11,934 nucleotides of DNA from Bradyrhizobium sp. (GTDB taxonomy: Bacteria > Pseudomonadota > Alphaproteobacteria > Rhizobiales > Xanthobacteraceae): positions 1 through 11,934 of the forward strand of contig JAQGKC010000178.1 of assembly GCA_028290305.1 (NCBI GenBank), given 5' to 3'. Below the pieces are notes generated by a model. The model had not been told where the DNA came from and made no database searches. It saw only the letters and a program-made list of their open reading frames with translations. This document shows positions 6,237-11,934 of the stretch, piece after piece. A program made the translations under genes and the position numbers. The number at the start of each line of letters is the position of its first letter. Position 1 is the stretch's first letter.

Positions 6237-8330
6237 ATGCTGAATCGTCTGACCGTATCCGCGCTTTTGAAAACCGTGATCCTGGCGACCTCCGTCTGCG
6301 TGGTGGTCGGCACCTCACTCAACGCCTGGGATTCCTGGGGGCGCCTGCAGGCGGCGAACCGCATCTCGGCGGTTGCGGATGTTTCGGCCAACCTGTTCAA
6401 GGCGATGCATAATCTGCGCATCGATCGGTCCAACACCAGTCGGTTGTGGAATTCGGATCAGCCCGTTGACAGCAACACCGATAAATATCTGCGCGGCCTT
6501 CGCGACGCCGAGATGCCCGCCATGGCCAGCGCGCTCGAGTTGCTTCCGACCATGGAATTCCCCCAGCAGCAGACGCCGGTGCCCGAGTTCGAGCGTCTGT
6601 TCAAACAACTGACCGCCGAGCAAAAGGAGTTCTGGGAAGCCCTGGGCAAACCGATGGCTTCACGCCGTTCCGCTTTACCGAAGGAATACATGGCGATCAC
6701 GCAGGCGCTGCTCGATGCGCTCGACAAGCTGTCCGGAACGCTCGCCGCCTCTGTCAACCATCAGGACGCCGTGATCGACCAGTTGCTGGCGATCAAACAA
6801 GCCGCATGGCTGCTGCGTAACACCGCCGGCGAACCATCCGTCTTGATTTTGAGCGGGCTCGCCGCCGGGCACGTGGCGCCGGAAGCCCGCGTGACCTACA
6901 CCAAATTTGTCGGCGGCACCGAGGCCGCATGGAACGCGCTGGAACTGGCGGTCGCTGGAATGCAATTGCCCCCGGCCCTTTCCGCCGCGATGGCGGCTAC
7001 CAAGACCGCCTATTTCGACCCGCAATATCTCAGTCTCCGCGATCGGTTGCTGACGGCGCTGGTCACGGGGGAGAAGGCCGAAATGCCGGCGAACCAGTGG
7101 AGTGCGCTCGCGGTGGAACATCTCGCCGCGGCCGTCGATGTTGCCGAAGCCGCGCTCGACGCCGCCAGGGAGCACGCCGTGATCCAGCGCACCGCGGCCC
7201 AGCGCTCGCTTGTCCTGCAACTCGCTCTGCTGGCCCTCGCCCTTGCCTTGACCTTCGGCGCCATGATGGCCGTCAGCCGCCGCGTCATCACCCCGCTGCA
7301 CAATATGCGTGACGCCATGCTGAAAGTCGCGTCCGGCGATCTGACCGTCGATACCGGATATGCGCGACGCCATGACGAGATCGGTGCGCTTGCTGGCGCG
7401 CTGGAAACGTTCAAGCAGCAAGCCGCGGACAAAGTCCGGATTGAAGAGCAGGAGCGTGAACGCAACGCCGGCGCCGCGACGCGTCAGCGGGCCATCGAAG
7501 GTTACGTCGGCGAATTCGAGAGCATGGTGCGCGAGACGCTGCAGGAATTGGGCGCCGCCTCCAGCCAGATGAGGACGACATCGGCCGGGATGTCTTCTGT
7601 CTCCAGCCAGACCAATGCGCGCGTTCAGGTCGCCCAACAAGCATCCGGAGAGGCCTCGATGAGCGTTGAAAGCGTCGCTTCGGCGTCGAAGGAATTGAGC
7701 GCATCGATCGACGATATCAGCCGGCAGGCGGCGCACGCCGCCGGGATAGCCGGCCGCGCGGTCAATCGGGCGCAGGAAACCGACAGCACGGTTCAGGGGC
7801 TGGCGAAAACGGCCAGCCGGATCGGCGAAGTGGTCGGCCTGATCAATACCAGTGCCGCCCAGACAAACCTGTTGGCGCTGAACGCAACTATCGAGGCGGC
7901 GCGCGCCGGCGAGGCCGGCAGGGGTTTCGCCGTGGTGGCGTCCGAGGTCAAATCGCTTGCCAGCCAGACCGCCAAAGCGACCGAGGATATCTCGGAGCAG
8001 ATTGCCGACATTCAGAAGGTGGCCAATGAGGCGATCGATGCCATCAAGGGCATTGGCAGCATCATCGGCGAGGTCAATGAGGTCGCGACCGCAATCGCGG
8101 CGGCAGTGCAGGAACAGGGCGCCGCCACCCAGGAGATTTCACGCAGCACCCAGCACGCCGCGCAAGGCACCAAGAACGTCTCCGACAATATCACCGGCGT
8201 CAAAGCCGACGCGGACGCCGCCGCTGCGGCCGCCGAGGACGTGAAACTCGCCTCCGAGACGCTGGAAACACAGAGTCAGCAGCTCGGCCGTCAGGTAACG
8301 CAATTCCTGGGCAACATCCGCGCCGCCTAG
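6237..8330 (+). CDS. Methyl-accepting chemotaxis protein
   Basis: A transmembrane chemoreceptor of 697 residues that senses a ligand outside the inner membrane and controls CheA through CheW. An N-terminal membrane helix (about 10-32) is followed by a periplasmic, mostly helical sensor region of about 290 residues whose ligand I cannot name. A second membrane helix (about 324-346, very rich in Leu and Ala) leads to a HAMP domain (about 347-397, with [17 protein letters not shown] and [13 protein letters not shown]). The long cytoplasmic coiled coil has the conserved hairpin tip [18 protein letters not shown] running into [15 protein letters not shown] (about 542-575). The C-terminus ends FLGNIRAA, with no CheR-binding pentapeptide. 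ATG 6237 fits the start of the membrane helix and has GGGGG upstream; the frame is open from a GTG at 6177, whose extra 20 residues look non-coding. No che genes adjoin it. Confidence 0.96.
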   Translation: MLNRLTVSALLKTVILATSVCVVVGTSLNAWDSWGRLQAANRISAVADVSANLFKAMHNLRIDRSNTSRLWNSDQPVDSNTDKYLRGLRDAEMPAMASALELLPTMEFPQQQTPVPEFERLFKQLTAEQKEFWEALGKPMASRRSALPKEYMAITQALLDALDKLSGTLAASVNHQDAVIDQLLAIKQAAWLLRNTAGEPSVLILSGLAAGHVAPEARVTYTKFVGGTEAAWNALELAVAGMQLPPALSAAMAATKTAYFDPQYLSLRDRLLTALVTGEKAEMPANQWSALAVEHLAAAVDVAEAALDAAREHAVIQRTAAQRSLVLQLALLALALALTFGAMMAVSRRVITPLHNMRDAMLKVASGDLTVDTGYARRHDEIGALAGALETFKQQAADKVRIEEQERERNAGAATRQRAIEGYVGEFESMVRETLQELGAASSQMRTTSAGMSSVSSQTNARVQVAQQASGEASMSVESVASASKELSASIDDISRQAAHAAGIAGRAVNRAQETDSTVQGLAKTASRIGEVVGLINTSAAQTNLLALNATIEAARAGEAGRGFAVVASEVKSLASQTAKATEDISEQIADIQKVANEAIDAIKGIGSIIGEVNEVATAIAAAVQEQGAATQEISRSTQHAAQGTKNVSDNITGVKADADAAAAAAEDVKLASETLETQSQQLGRQVTQFLGNIRAA

Positions 8331-8379
8331 ACTAGGCTCAGGACCAATGACGCACGAGCTCGGTGCGGGTCTAGACTAG
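8327..8379. repeat. CTAGACTAG doublet at the convergent gene ends
   Basis: The 9-bp self-complementary sequence CTAGACTAG occurs at 8327-8335 and 8371-8379. The first copy supplies the TAG stop of the chemoreceptor gene and sits in the larger palindrome GCCTAG-A-CTAGGC (8325-8337). The second supplies the minus-strand TAG stop of the amidase gene. Only 45 bp separate the two genes. No T-run follows either copy, so these do not look like ordinary terminators. Confidence 0.6.
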
Positions 8380-9806
8380 ATCGACGGGCGACGCGTGCCG
8401 AGGCCGCCGGAGCGTTCCAGCAATGCCCCAAGACGCAAGACCGTCGCCTCGTCCAGCCATCTTGATACCAGCTGAATGTTGATCGGGAGGTGCTCGGAGC
8501 TGAAGGCGAACGGCACCGACAGCGCGGGCAGGCCGGTCATGTTGAACGGCGAGGTGGCCTTCAGGACATGATAAGCGGGCACCGTGACGCCGTTAACGAC
8601 AAGCTCGTCCTGAGCGTGGAGCGGCGCGGTGAAGGGATTGACCGGGCACAACAGGACATCAAATTTCTCGAAATAACCGGCGAACGCCGACTTCAATTCT
8701 TCGACCTCGGCTTCCGCAGCGACGTAGTCCACGAGCGAAGGCAGCGGCGTCGACATCAGCCCTGCGCCGACGGCATGCAATTCTGACTCCCGACCCGTCG
8801 CAAACTTTTGCACGAAGGGGATCATCTCGCCGTACCAGAGCGTGAAGAATGGCGTGAGCAAATCCTTCTCCATGAATGGCAGGCTGACCTCTTCCACGTC
8901 GCATCCCAGATCTCGGAGGCGTGCCGCGGCGGCCGCGACAGCGGCCGTGATTTCGGGATCGACGGGGCCGAACGCCTGGTCCGACAACCAACCGACGCGG
9001 ATGGGCTGACCGGCGATCCGGGGATCGGCGGGTTCTGCGTCCCTGGCGTAGATGGCATAAGGATCAACGCCGTCTGGTCCCTTGAGGATGGAGTAACCGA
9101 GTGCCACGTCGGCCACGGTGCGGGCCATCGGCCCAACGTGCCAGTAGCGGCTCATCGCCGTCGGGAAGTGGCCGGTATAGGGAATACGGCCATGCGTGGC
9201 CTTCAGCGCGGCGATACCATTGAACGCAGCAGGGCCGCGAACCGAGATCGCCACGTCGCTGCCGATGCCAATCGGAGAGAGGCCAGCCGCGATCGCCGCA
9301 CCTTCGCCGCCGCTCGATCCGCCGGAGGTGCGATCCAGATTCCACGGATTATTGGTGCGCCCCGTCAGACGATTGTCGCTTTCGGTCCATGCAGCGAACT
9401 CGGGAATATTGGTCTTCGCCAAGGGAATGCCGCCGGCGGCCTTGAAGCGCGTAACCGAGGTCGCGTGCTTATCGGGAATGTGTCCGGCGAACAGCAGGGA
9501 GCCCCGTTGGCTCAACACACCCGCAGTATCCATCGTGTCCTTGATGCTGAAGGGAACGCCGTGCAGCGGGCCAAGCTCAGCACCTCTCGCGACCGCCTTG
9601 TCGGCGGCATCCGCACCTTTTAGCGCATCATCGGCCATCAGGGTGACGATCGCATTGATTTTCGGGTTCACCGCGCTGATGCGGTTCAGATGAGCCTGGA
9701 CGACTTCCCGCGACGACAACTGCTTTGTCCGGATGAGAGCCGCTAATGCTGTCGCGTCCATGTAATGGATGGGTTCTGCCGCCCCATCGCTTGGAGTCCT
9801 GGCCAT
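8376..9806 (-). CDS. Amidase-signature family hydrolase
   Basis: A cytoplasmic hydrolase of 476 residues, without a signal peptide, in the amidase-signature family (Ser-cisSer-Lys triad). The triad residues are Lys89 in PFSIKD, Ser164 in SGGSSGGEGAA and Ser188 in SDVAISVRGPAAF; the spacings of 75 and 24 residues equal those of fatty acid amide hydrolase. The usual GGS before the nucleophile is AIS here (Ala186-Ile187-Ser188). The family cleaves amides, sometimes esters or carbamates; the substrate cannot be told from sequence. It is not obviously GatA, since there is no GatB or GatC nearby and the length and motif context differ. AGGAGAG precedes the ATG. It is divergent from a TetR regulator with shared palindromic operators, so it is probably induced by a small molecule, perhaps its own substrate. 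Confidence 0.93.
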   Translation of the reverse strand: MARTPSDGAAEPIHYMDATALAALIRTKQLSSREVVQAHLNRISAVNPKINAIVTLMADDALKGADAADKAVARGAELGPLHGVPFSIKDTMDTAGVLSQRGSLLFAGHIPDKHATSVTRFKAAGGIPLAKTNIPEFAAWTESDNRLTGRTNNPWNLDRTSGGSSGGEGAAIAAGLSPIGIGSDVAISVRGPAAFNGIAALKATHGRIPYTGHFPTAMSRYWHVGPMARTVADVALGYSILKGPDGVDPYAIYARDAEPADPRIAGQPIRVGWLSDQAFGPVDPEITAAVAAAAARLRDLGCDVEEVSLPFMEKDLLTPFFTLWYGEMIPFVQKFATGRESELHAVGAGLMSTPLPSLVDYVAAEAEVEELKSAFAGYFEKFDVLLCPVNPFTAPLHAQDELVVNGVTVPAYHVLKATSPFNMTGLPALSVPFAFSSEHLPINIQLVSRWLDEATVLRLGALLERSGGLGTRRPSI

Positions 9807-9830
9807 GGCTTCTCTCCTGTTGGGTTACAT

Positions 9831-9850
9831 TCTACCTGACGTCAGGTAGA
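9831..9850. promoter_or_regulatory. Operator 1 of the amidase/TetR pair
   Basis: TCTACCTGACGTCAGGTAGA is a perfect 20-bp palindrome in the amidase leader, 25 nt before its start codon. It shares both 7-bp half-sites with operator 2. Its length and symmetry fit a TetR-family dimer, and the adjacent divergent regulator is the obvious candidate. It lies just downstream of the putative amidase promoter, where binding would block transcription. Confidence 0.85.
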
Positions 9851-9866
9851 GGGTCGGGATGGTGTC

Positions 9867-9895
9867 CAGCTAGGGCTTTCCTTTTTGACTGTCAA
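9867..9895 (-). promoter_or_regulatory. Putative sigma70 promoter of the amidase gene
   Basis: On the minus strand a perfect TTGACA (9895-9890) is followed after 17 nt by a weak TAGCTG (9872-9867). Transcription would start near 9860 and run through operator 1. The -35 element is half of the 11-bp palindrome TTGACTGTCAA (9885-9895), so a -35-like TTGACT also faces the TetR gene, though no good -10 follows it. A further dyad, TAGGGCTT (9871-9878) / AAGCCCTA (9894-9901), spans the same stretch. Confidence 0.55.
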
Positions 9896-9898
9896 GCC

Positions 9899-9916
9899 CT
9901 ACCTGTCGTCAGGTAG
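9899..9916. promoter_or_regulatory. Operator 2 of the amidase/TetR pair
   Basis: CTACCTGTCGTCAGGTAG has the same 7-bp arms as operator 1 with one changed centre position. It lies directly before the AAGGAG ribosome-binding site (9918-9923) of the TetR gene and next to the putative amidase -35. Its centre is 67 bp from that of operator 1. Binding here should repress the regulator's own gene. Confidence 0.85.
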
Positions 9917-9930
9917 CAAGGAGAGCGACT

Positions 9931-10500
9931 GTGACCACGGGCGACACCAGGCAAAGGATCATGAACGCGGCGCGTTTAACCGTGCAGGATCGCGGATATA
10001 GCGGCCTGAGCTTTCGCGAATTGGCAAAGGACGTCGGCATCAAGAGTGCCAGCATCCATCACTACTTCCCAACCAAGGGCGAACTCGGCGGAGCCCTGGC
10101 GGAGCGGTATACGTCCGACTTCGCGGAATATCTGGATGGACTGCTGGCCAAATCGCTCGACCAGGATGCCTGCATCAGGAAATATACCGACGTATTCCGG
10201 AACACTTTGCTGAACGAAAACCGCATGTGTCTTGGCGGGATCATGGCCGCCGAGCACAAGGAGTTGCCTGTCGAGGTAAGAGCCGAAGTGGTCAAGTTCT
10301 CCGAGATGAATGTCCGGTGGCTGGTCAGGGTGCTGTCGCTTGGGAAAAGTGCGCGGGTCGCCACCAAGGCGATCCAGCGTCAGGCGCTCGCTATCTTCGC
10401 GGCGATCGAGGGAGCCCAACTCGTGGCGCGGAGTCGTGGCGATGTTTCCGCCTATGACGAGATCGTCGAAGCGTACCGCACAGCAGGACTGATCCCTTAA
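9931..10500 (+). CDS. TetR/AcrR family transcriptional regulator
   Basis: A 189-residue repressor-type protein. The N-terminal helix-turn-helix (about 8-55) is clear: RQRIMNAARLTVQDRGYSG, then FRELAKDVGIKSASIHHYF and the typical PTKGELG. The C-terminal ligand and dimer domain has the block MCLGGIMAAEHKELPVEVRA that I associate with an AcrR/YcdC-like subgroup; its inducer is unknown. The start is GTG 9931, supported by AAGGAG 7 nt upstream. It is divergent from the amidase, and two copies of an 18-bp palindrome sit in the shared control region, so I infer autorepression and repression of the amidase. It ends 31 bp before the convergent DUF2865 gene, with no recognisable terminator between them. 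Confidence 0.95.
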   Translation: MTTGDTRQRIMNAARLTVQDRGYSGLSFRELAKDVGIKSASIHHYFPTKGELGGALAERYTSDFAEYLDGLLAKSLDQDACIRKYTDVFRNTLLNENRMCLGGIMAAEHKELPVEVRAEVVKFSEMNVRWLVRVLSLGKSARVATKAIQRQALAIFAAIEGAQLVARSRGDVSAYDEIVEAYRTAGLIP

Positions 10501-10531
10501 AAGCTTAGAGTCTTGTTCATCGGCGCGGCCG

Positions 10532-11176
10532 TCAGTCCGACGCCACCACCGGCACACGCTGATAGCGCGAGCGCACCGATTCCGGGACGGGCGAGAAATT
10601 CAACGAGGCGCCGCGCTTGTCGGCGCCGCGGCCGGCGACCATCATCCCATCGGCGTTGACGACGATGTCGCCCTTGCGAAGCGTCGGATCGTTCTCGATT
10701 TTGACCGGCGCGAGACCGATCTGGTCCTTGCCGTTGCAGGTGCATCCGGCAACGATCTCGTTGCGATAACGAAACGCGTTCGGCAGTTCGGAATAGGGCT
10801 TTCCGCTCTCCGTTGCGGCATTGTCGATATTGCTGCCGTAGACCACCTTGGTTTCGCTCGCCGGGCAAAAACTGTTGCACGACGCCGCCCGGCTTTGATT
10901 GTCCGACGCCGATATCGGAAAATAACGCCCGTCGCATGTTCGCACGCAATAGGCCTGACCGCCGCCGCCGGAATAGCTGGCGCGCGGACGTGCCTGATCT
11001 TGTGGAGCGTTGGGGTTGGTCTCGCTTGCAAACGGCAGCGGGATGGACCGATGGCCCCCAAACGCGCCGAACAGGGCGGAGAGAAAGTCTTCCGCTCGCG
11101 CAGATGGTGCCCAGGCCGAGGCGCACAGCACTGTCACCGCGCCGAACGCCAATAGCCTGCCCGATCTCCAACTCAT
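10532..11176 (-). CDS. Secreted DUF2865 domain protein
   Basis: A 214-residue exported protein of unknown function. The signal peptide is clear: MSWRSGR, a hydrophobic core, and a cleavage site SARA before EDF, so the mature chain begins at about residue 29. A Pro/Gln-rich linker is followed by the DUF2865 core: YCVRTCDGRYFPIS, then CNSFCPASETKVVYG, a stretch with KPYSELPNAFRYR, and CTCNG. The six mature cysteines may form disulfides in the periplasm. I chose ATG 11176 because GGAGG lies 6 nt upstream; the in-frame ATG four codons earlier (11188) has no ribosome-binding site. It starts 28 nt after the end of the L,D-transpeptidase frame and probably shares its message, suggesting a cell-envelope role. 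The family appears limited mainly to Rhizobiales, from memory. Confidence 0.85.
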   Translation of the reverse strand: MSWRSGRLLAFGAVTVLCASAWAPSARAEDFLSALFGAFGGHRSIPLPFASETNPNAPQDQARPRASYSGGGGQAYCVRTCDGRYFPISASDNQSRAASCNSFCPASETKVVYGSNIDNAATESGKPYSELPNAFRYRNEIVAGCTCNGKDQIGLAPVKIENDPTLRKGDIVVNADGMMVAGRGADKRGASLNFSPVPESVRSRYQRVPVVASD

Positions 11177-11204
11177 GTTCGCCTCCATGACGAGGTTATT
11201 GCGG

Positions 11205-11934
11205 TCAGTCCAGCGACGAGGTCGAAAGGTTCATGGCCTGCCGGCCTGACGGCAACGTCGTCACGGCGGGCCGCGGCTGCGCGGTTGTCCGGCGAACGGT
11301 GTTTGCTGCCTTTGCTTCAAGGTGTGGCGAATTCTTCGGCAGCACCACGACCTTGGTACCGACATCGACGCGGCTGAACAGGTCGGCAACGTCTTCGTTG
11401 GTCAGGCGGATGCAGCCGCTGGAAACGAACTTGCCGATGGTCGAGGGATCGTTGGTGCCGTGAATGCGATATTCGCTGGAGCCGAGATACATGGCGCGCG
11501 CGCCGAGCGGATTGCCGGGGCCTCCCGCCATGAAACGCGGCAGGTAAGGCTGGCGCGCGATCATTTCCGCCGGCGGATGCCAATCCGGCCACTCGGCCTT
11601 GCGGCTGATGGTCTGCACGCCCGACCAGGTAAAACCCTCGCGGCCGACGCCGACGCCGTAGCGAATCGCGCGGCCCTGACCGAGTACGTAAGAGCGCGCG
11701 GTGTTGCCGGTATCGATGATGACGGTGCCGGGCGACTACGTTGAATTGAAGGCCACGACGGCGCGACGCAGCCGCTCGGGCACCACGCTCTGGTCGGTCG
11801 CCGGCGGCGCGGTCATCGCCTCATCCGGCGCAGCGTAGCCGAGCAGTTGCGCGCGGGCCGCACCCGGGAAGGCGGCCGATGCCAGCATCACGGCACTGAG
11901 GAAGACGAGCGCGCTGGTCACGCGCGACGATGAT
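11205..11934 (-). pseudogene. L,D-transpeptidase (YkuD domain) interrupted by an in-frame amber codon; 5' end beyond window
   Basis: Enzymes of this family make 3-3 crosslinks in peptidoglycan or attach proteins to it, in the periplasm. The minus-strand frame reads as one protein from the window edge to 11205 except for one TAG at 11738-11736. Before the stop are a signal peptide (TSALVFLSAVMLASAAFPGA, then ARAQ) and a linker ending VVAFNST. After it, without any frame change, comes the start of the YkuD domain (SPGTVIIDTGNTARSYVLGQ, then RYGVGVGREGFTWSG). Next is the catalytic block: His154 in YRIHGTND and Cys170 in SSGCIRLTNEDV, numbered from GTG 11921. Relatives usually have Glu before (A/S)PGT, so GAG to TAG by one base change is likely. 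The frame stays open past 11921, so the true start is probably outside. It is either a recent pseudogene, a suppressed amber, or a sequencing error. Confidence 0.8.

Noticed and set aside
6675..7736. A 353-codon frame antisense to the chemoreceptor gene
   Set aside because: Arg/Gly-rich translation with no domain pattern; it is a complement shadow of the coiled-coil gene.
8808..9623. A 271-codon plus-strand frame over the amidase gene
   Set aside because: The amidase on the opposite strand has a full triad and ribosome-binding site; this frame has neither family features nor a good start.
11205..11618. The 3' part of the L,D-transpeptidase as an independent 137-residue gene from ATG 11618
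   Set aside because: It would begin in the middle of the YkuD domain, lacking the first strands and any signal peptide, and I see no ribosome-binding site placed for it.

Overview
The window looks like chromosomal DNA of a high-GC alphaproteobacterium of the Bradyrhizobium/Rhodopseudomonas group (Nitrobacteraceae). The reasons are the gene types (fused CysNC, malate synthase G, a DUF2865 protein), two promoters matching the alphaproteobacterial general-stress sigma factor EcfG, and an intergenic palindromic repeat of a kind I recall as common in these genomes. I see no rRNA, tRNA, CRISPR array, insertion sequence or phage gene. The organism call is an inference from gene content, not a database match.

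Layout. (1) 1-3180, sulfate assimilation: the first 25 codons of a siroheme synthase-type gene (cysG N-terminal domain) run leftward off the edge. An AT-rich control region separates it from the divergent cysD-cysNC operon, which makes APS and PAPS from sulfate and ends at a rho-independent terminator. Siroheme is the cofactor of sulfite reductase, so the divergent genes serve one pathway. (2) 3237-5399, glcB, malate synthase G of the glyoxylate route. (3) 5400-6120, a small stress island: a CsbD-family gene and, convergent to it, a 51-codon two-helix membrane protein gene. Each is preceded by a near-perfect EcfG promoter (GGAAC-N16-CGTT and GGAAC-N17-CGTT). A terminator and a REP-like element lie between them. 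(4) 6237-8330, a methyl-accepting chemotaxis protein. (5) 8376-10500, an amidase-signature hydrolase divergent from a TetR-family regulator. Their 124-bp shared control region holds two copies of an 18-bp palindrome (CTACCTG-N4-CAGGTAG), an apparent autoregulated repressor-target pair. (6) 10532-11934, a leftward envelope pair: an L,D-transpeptidase gene broken by one in-frame amber codon, then a secreted DUF2865 protein.

Most of the window is ordinary metabolism and envelope biology. The parts most worth a second look are the paired EcfG promoters on two convergent small genes, the twin-operator amidase/TetR module whose amidase has lost the Gly-Gly of its oxyanion-hole motif, and the nonsense mutation in the L,D-transpeptidase. 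I did not find a convincing undescribed multi-gene system.
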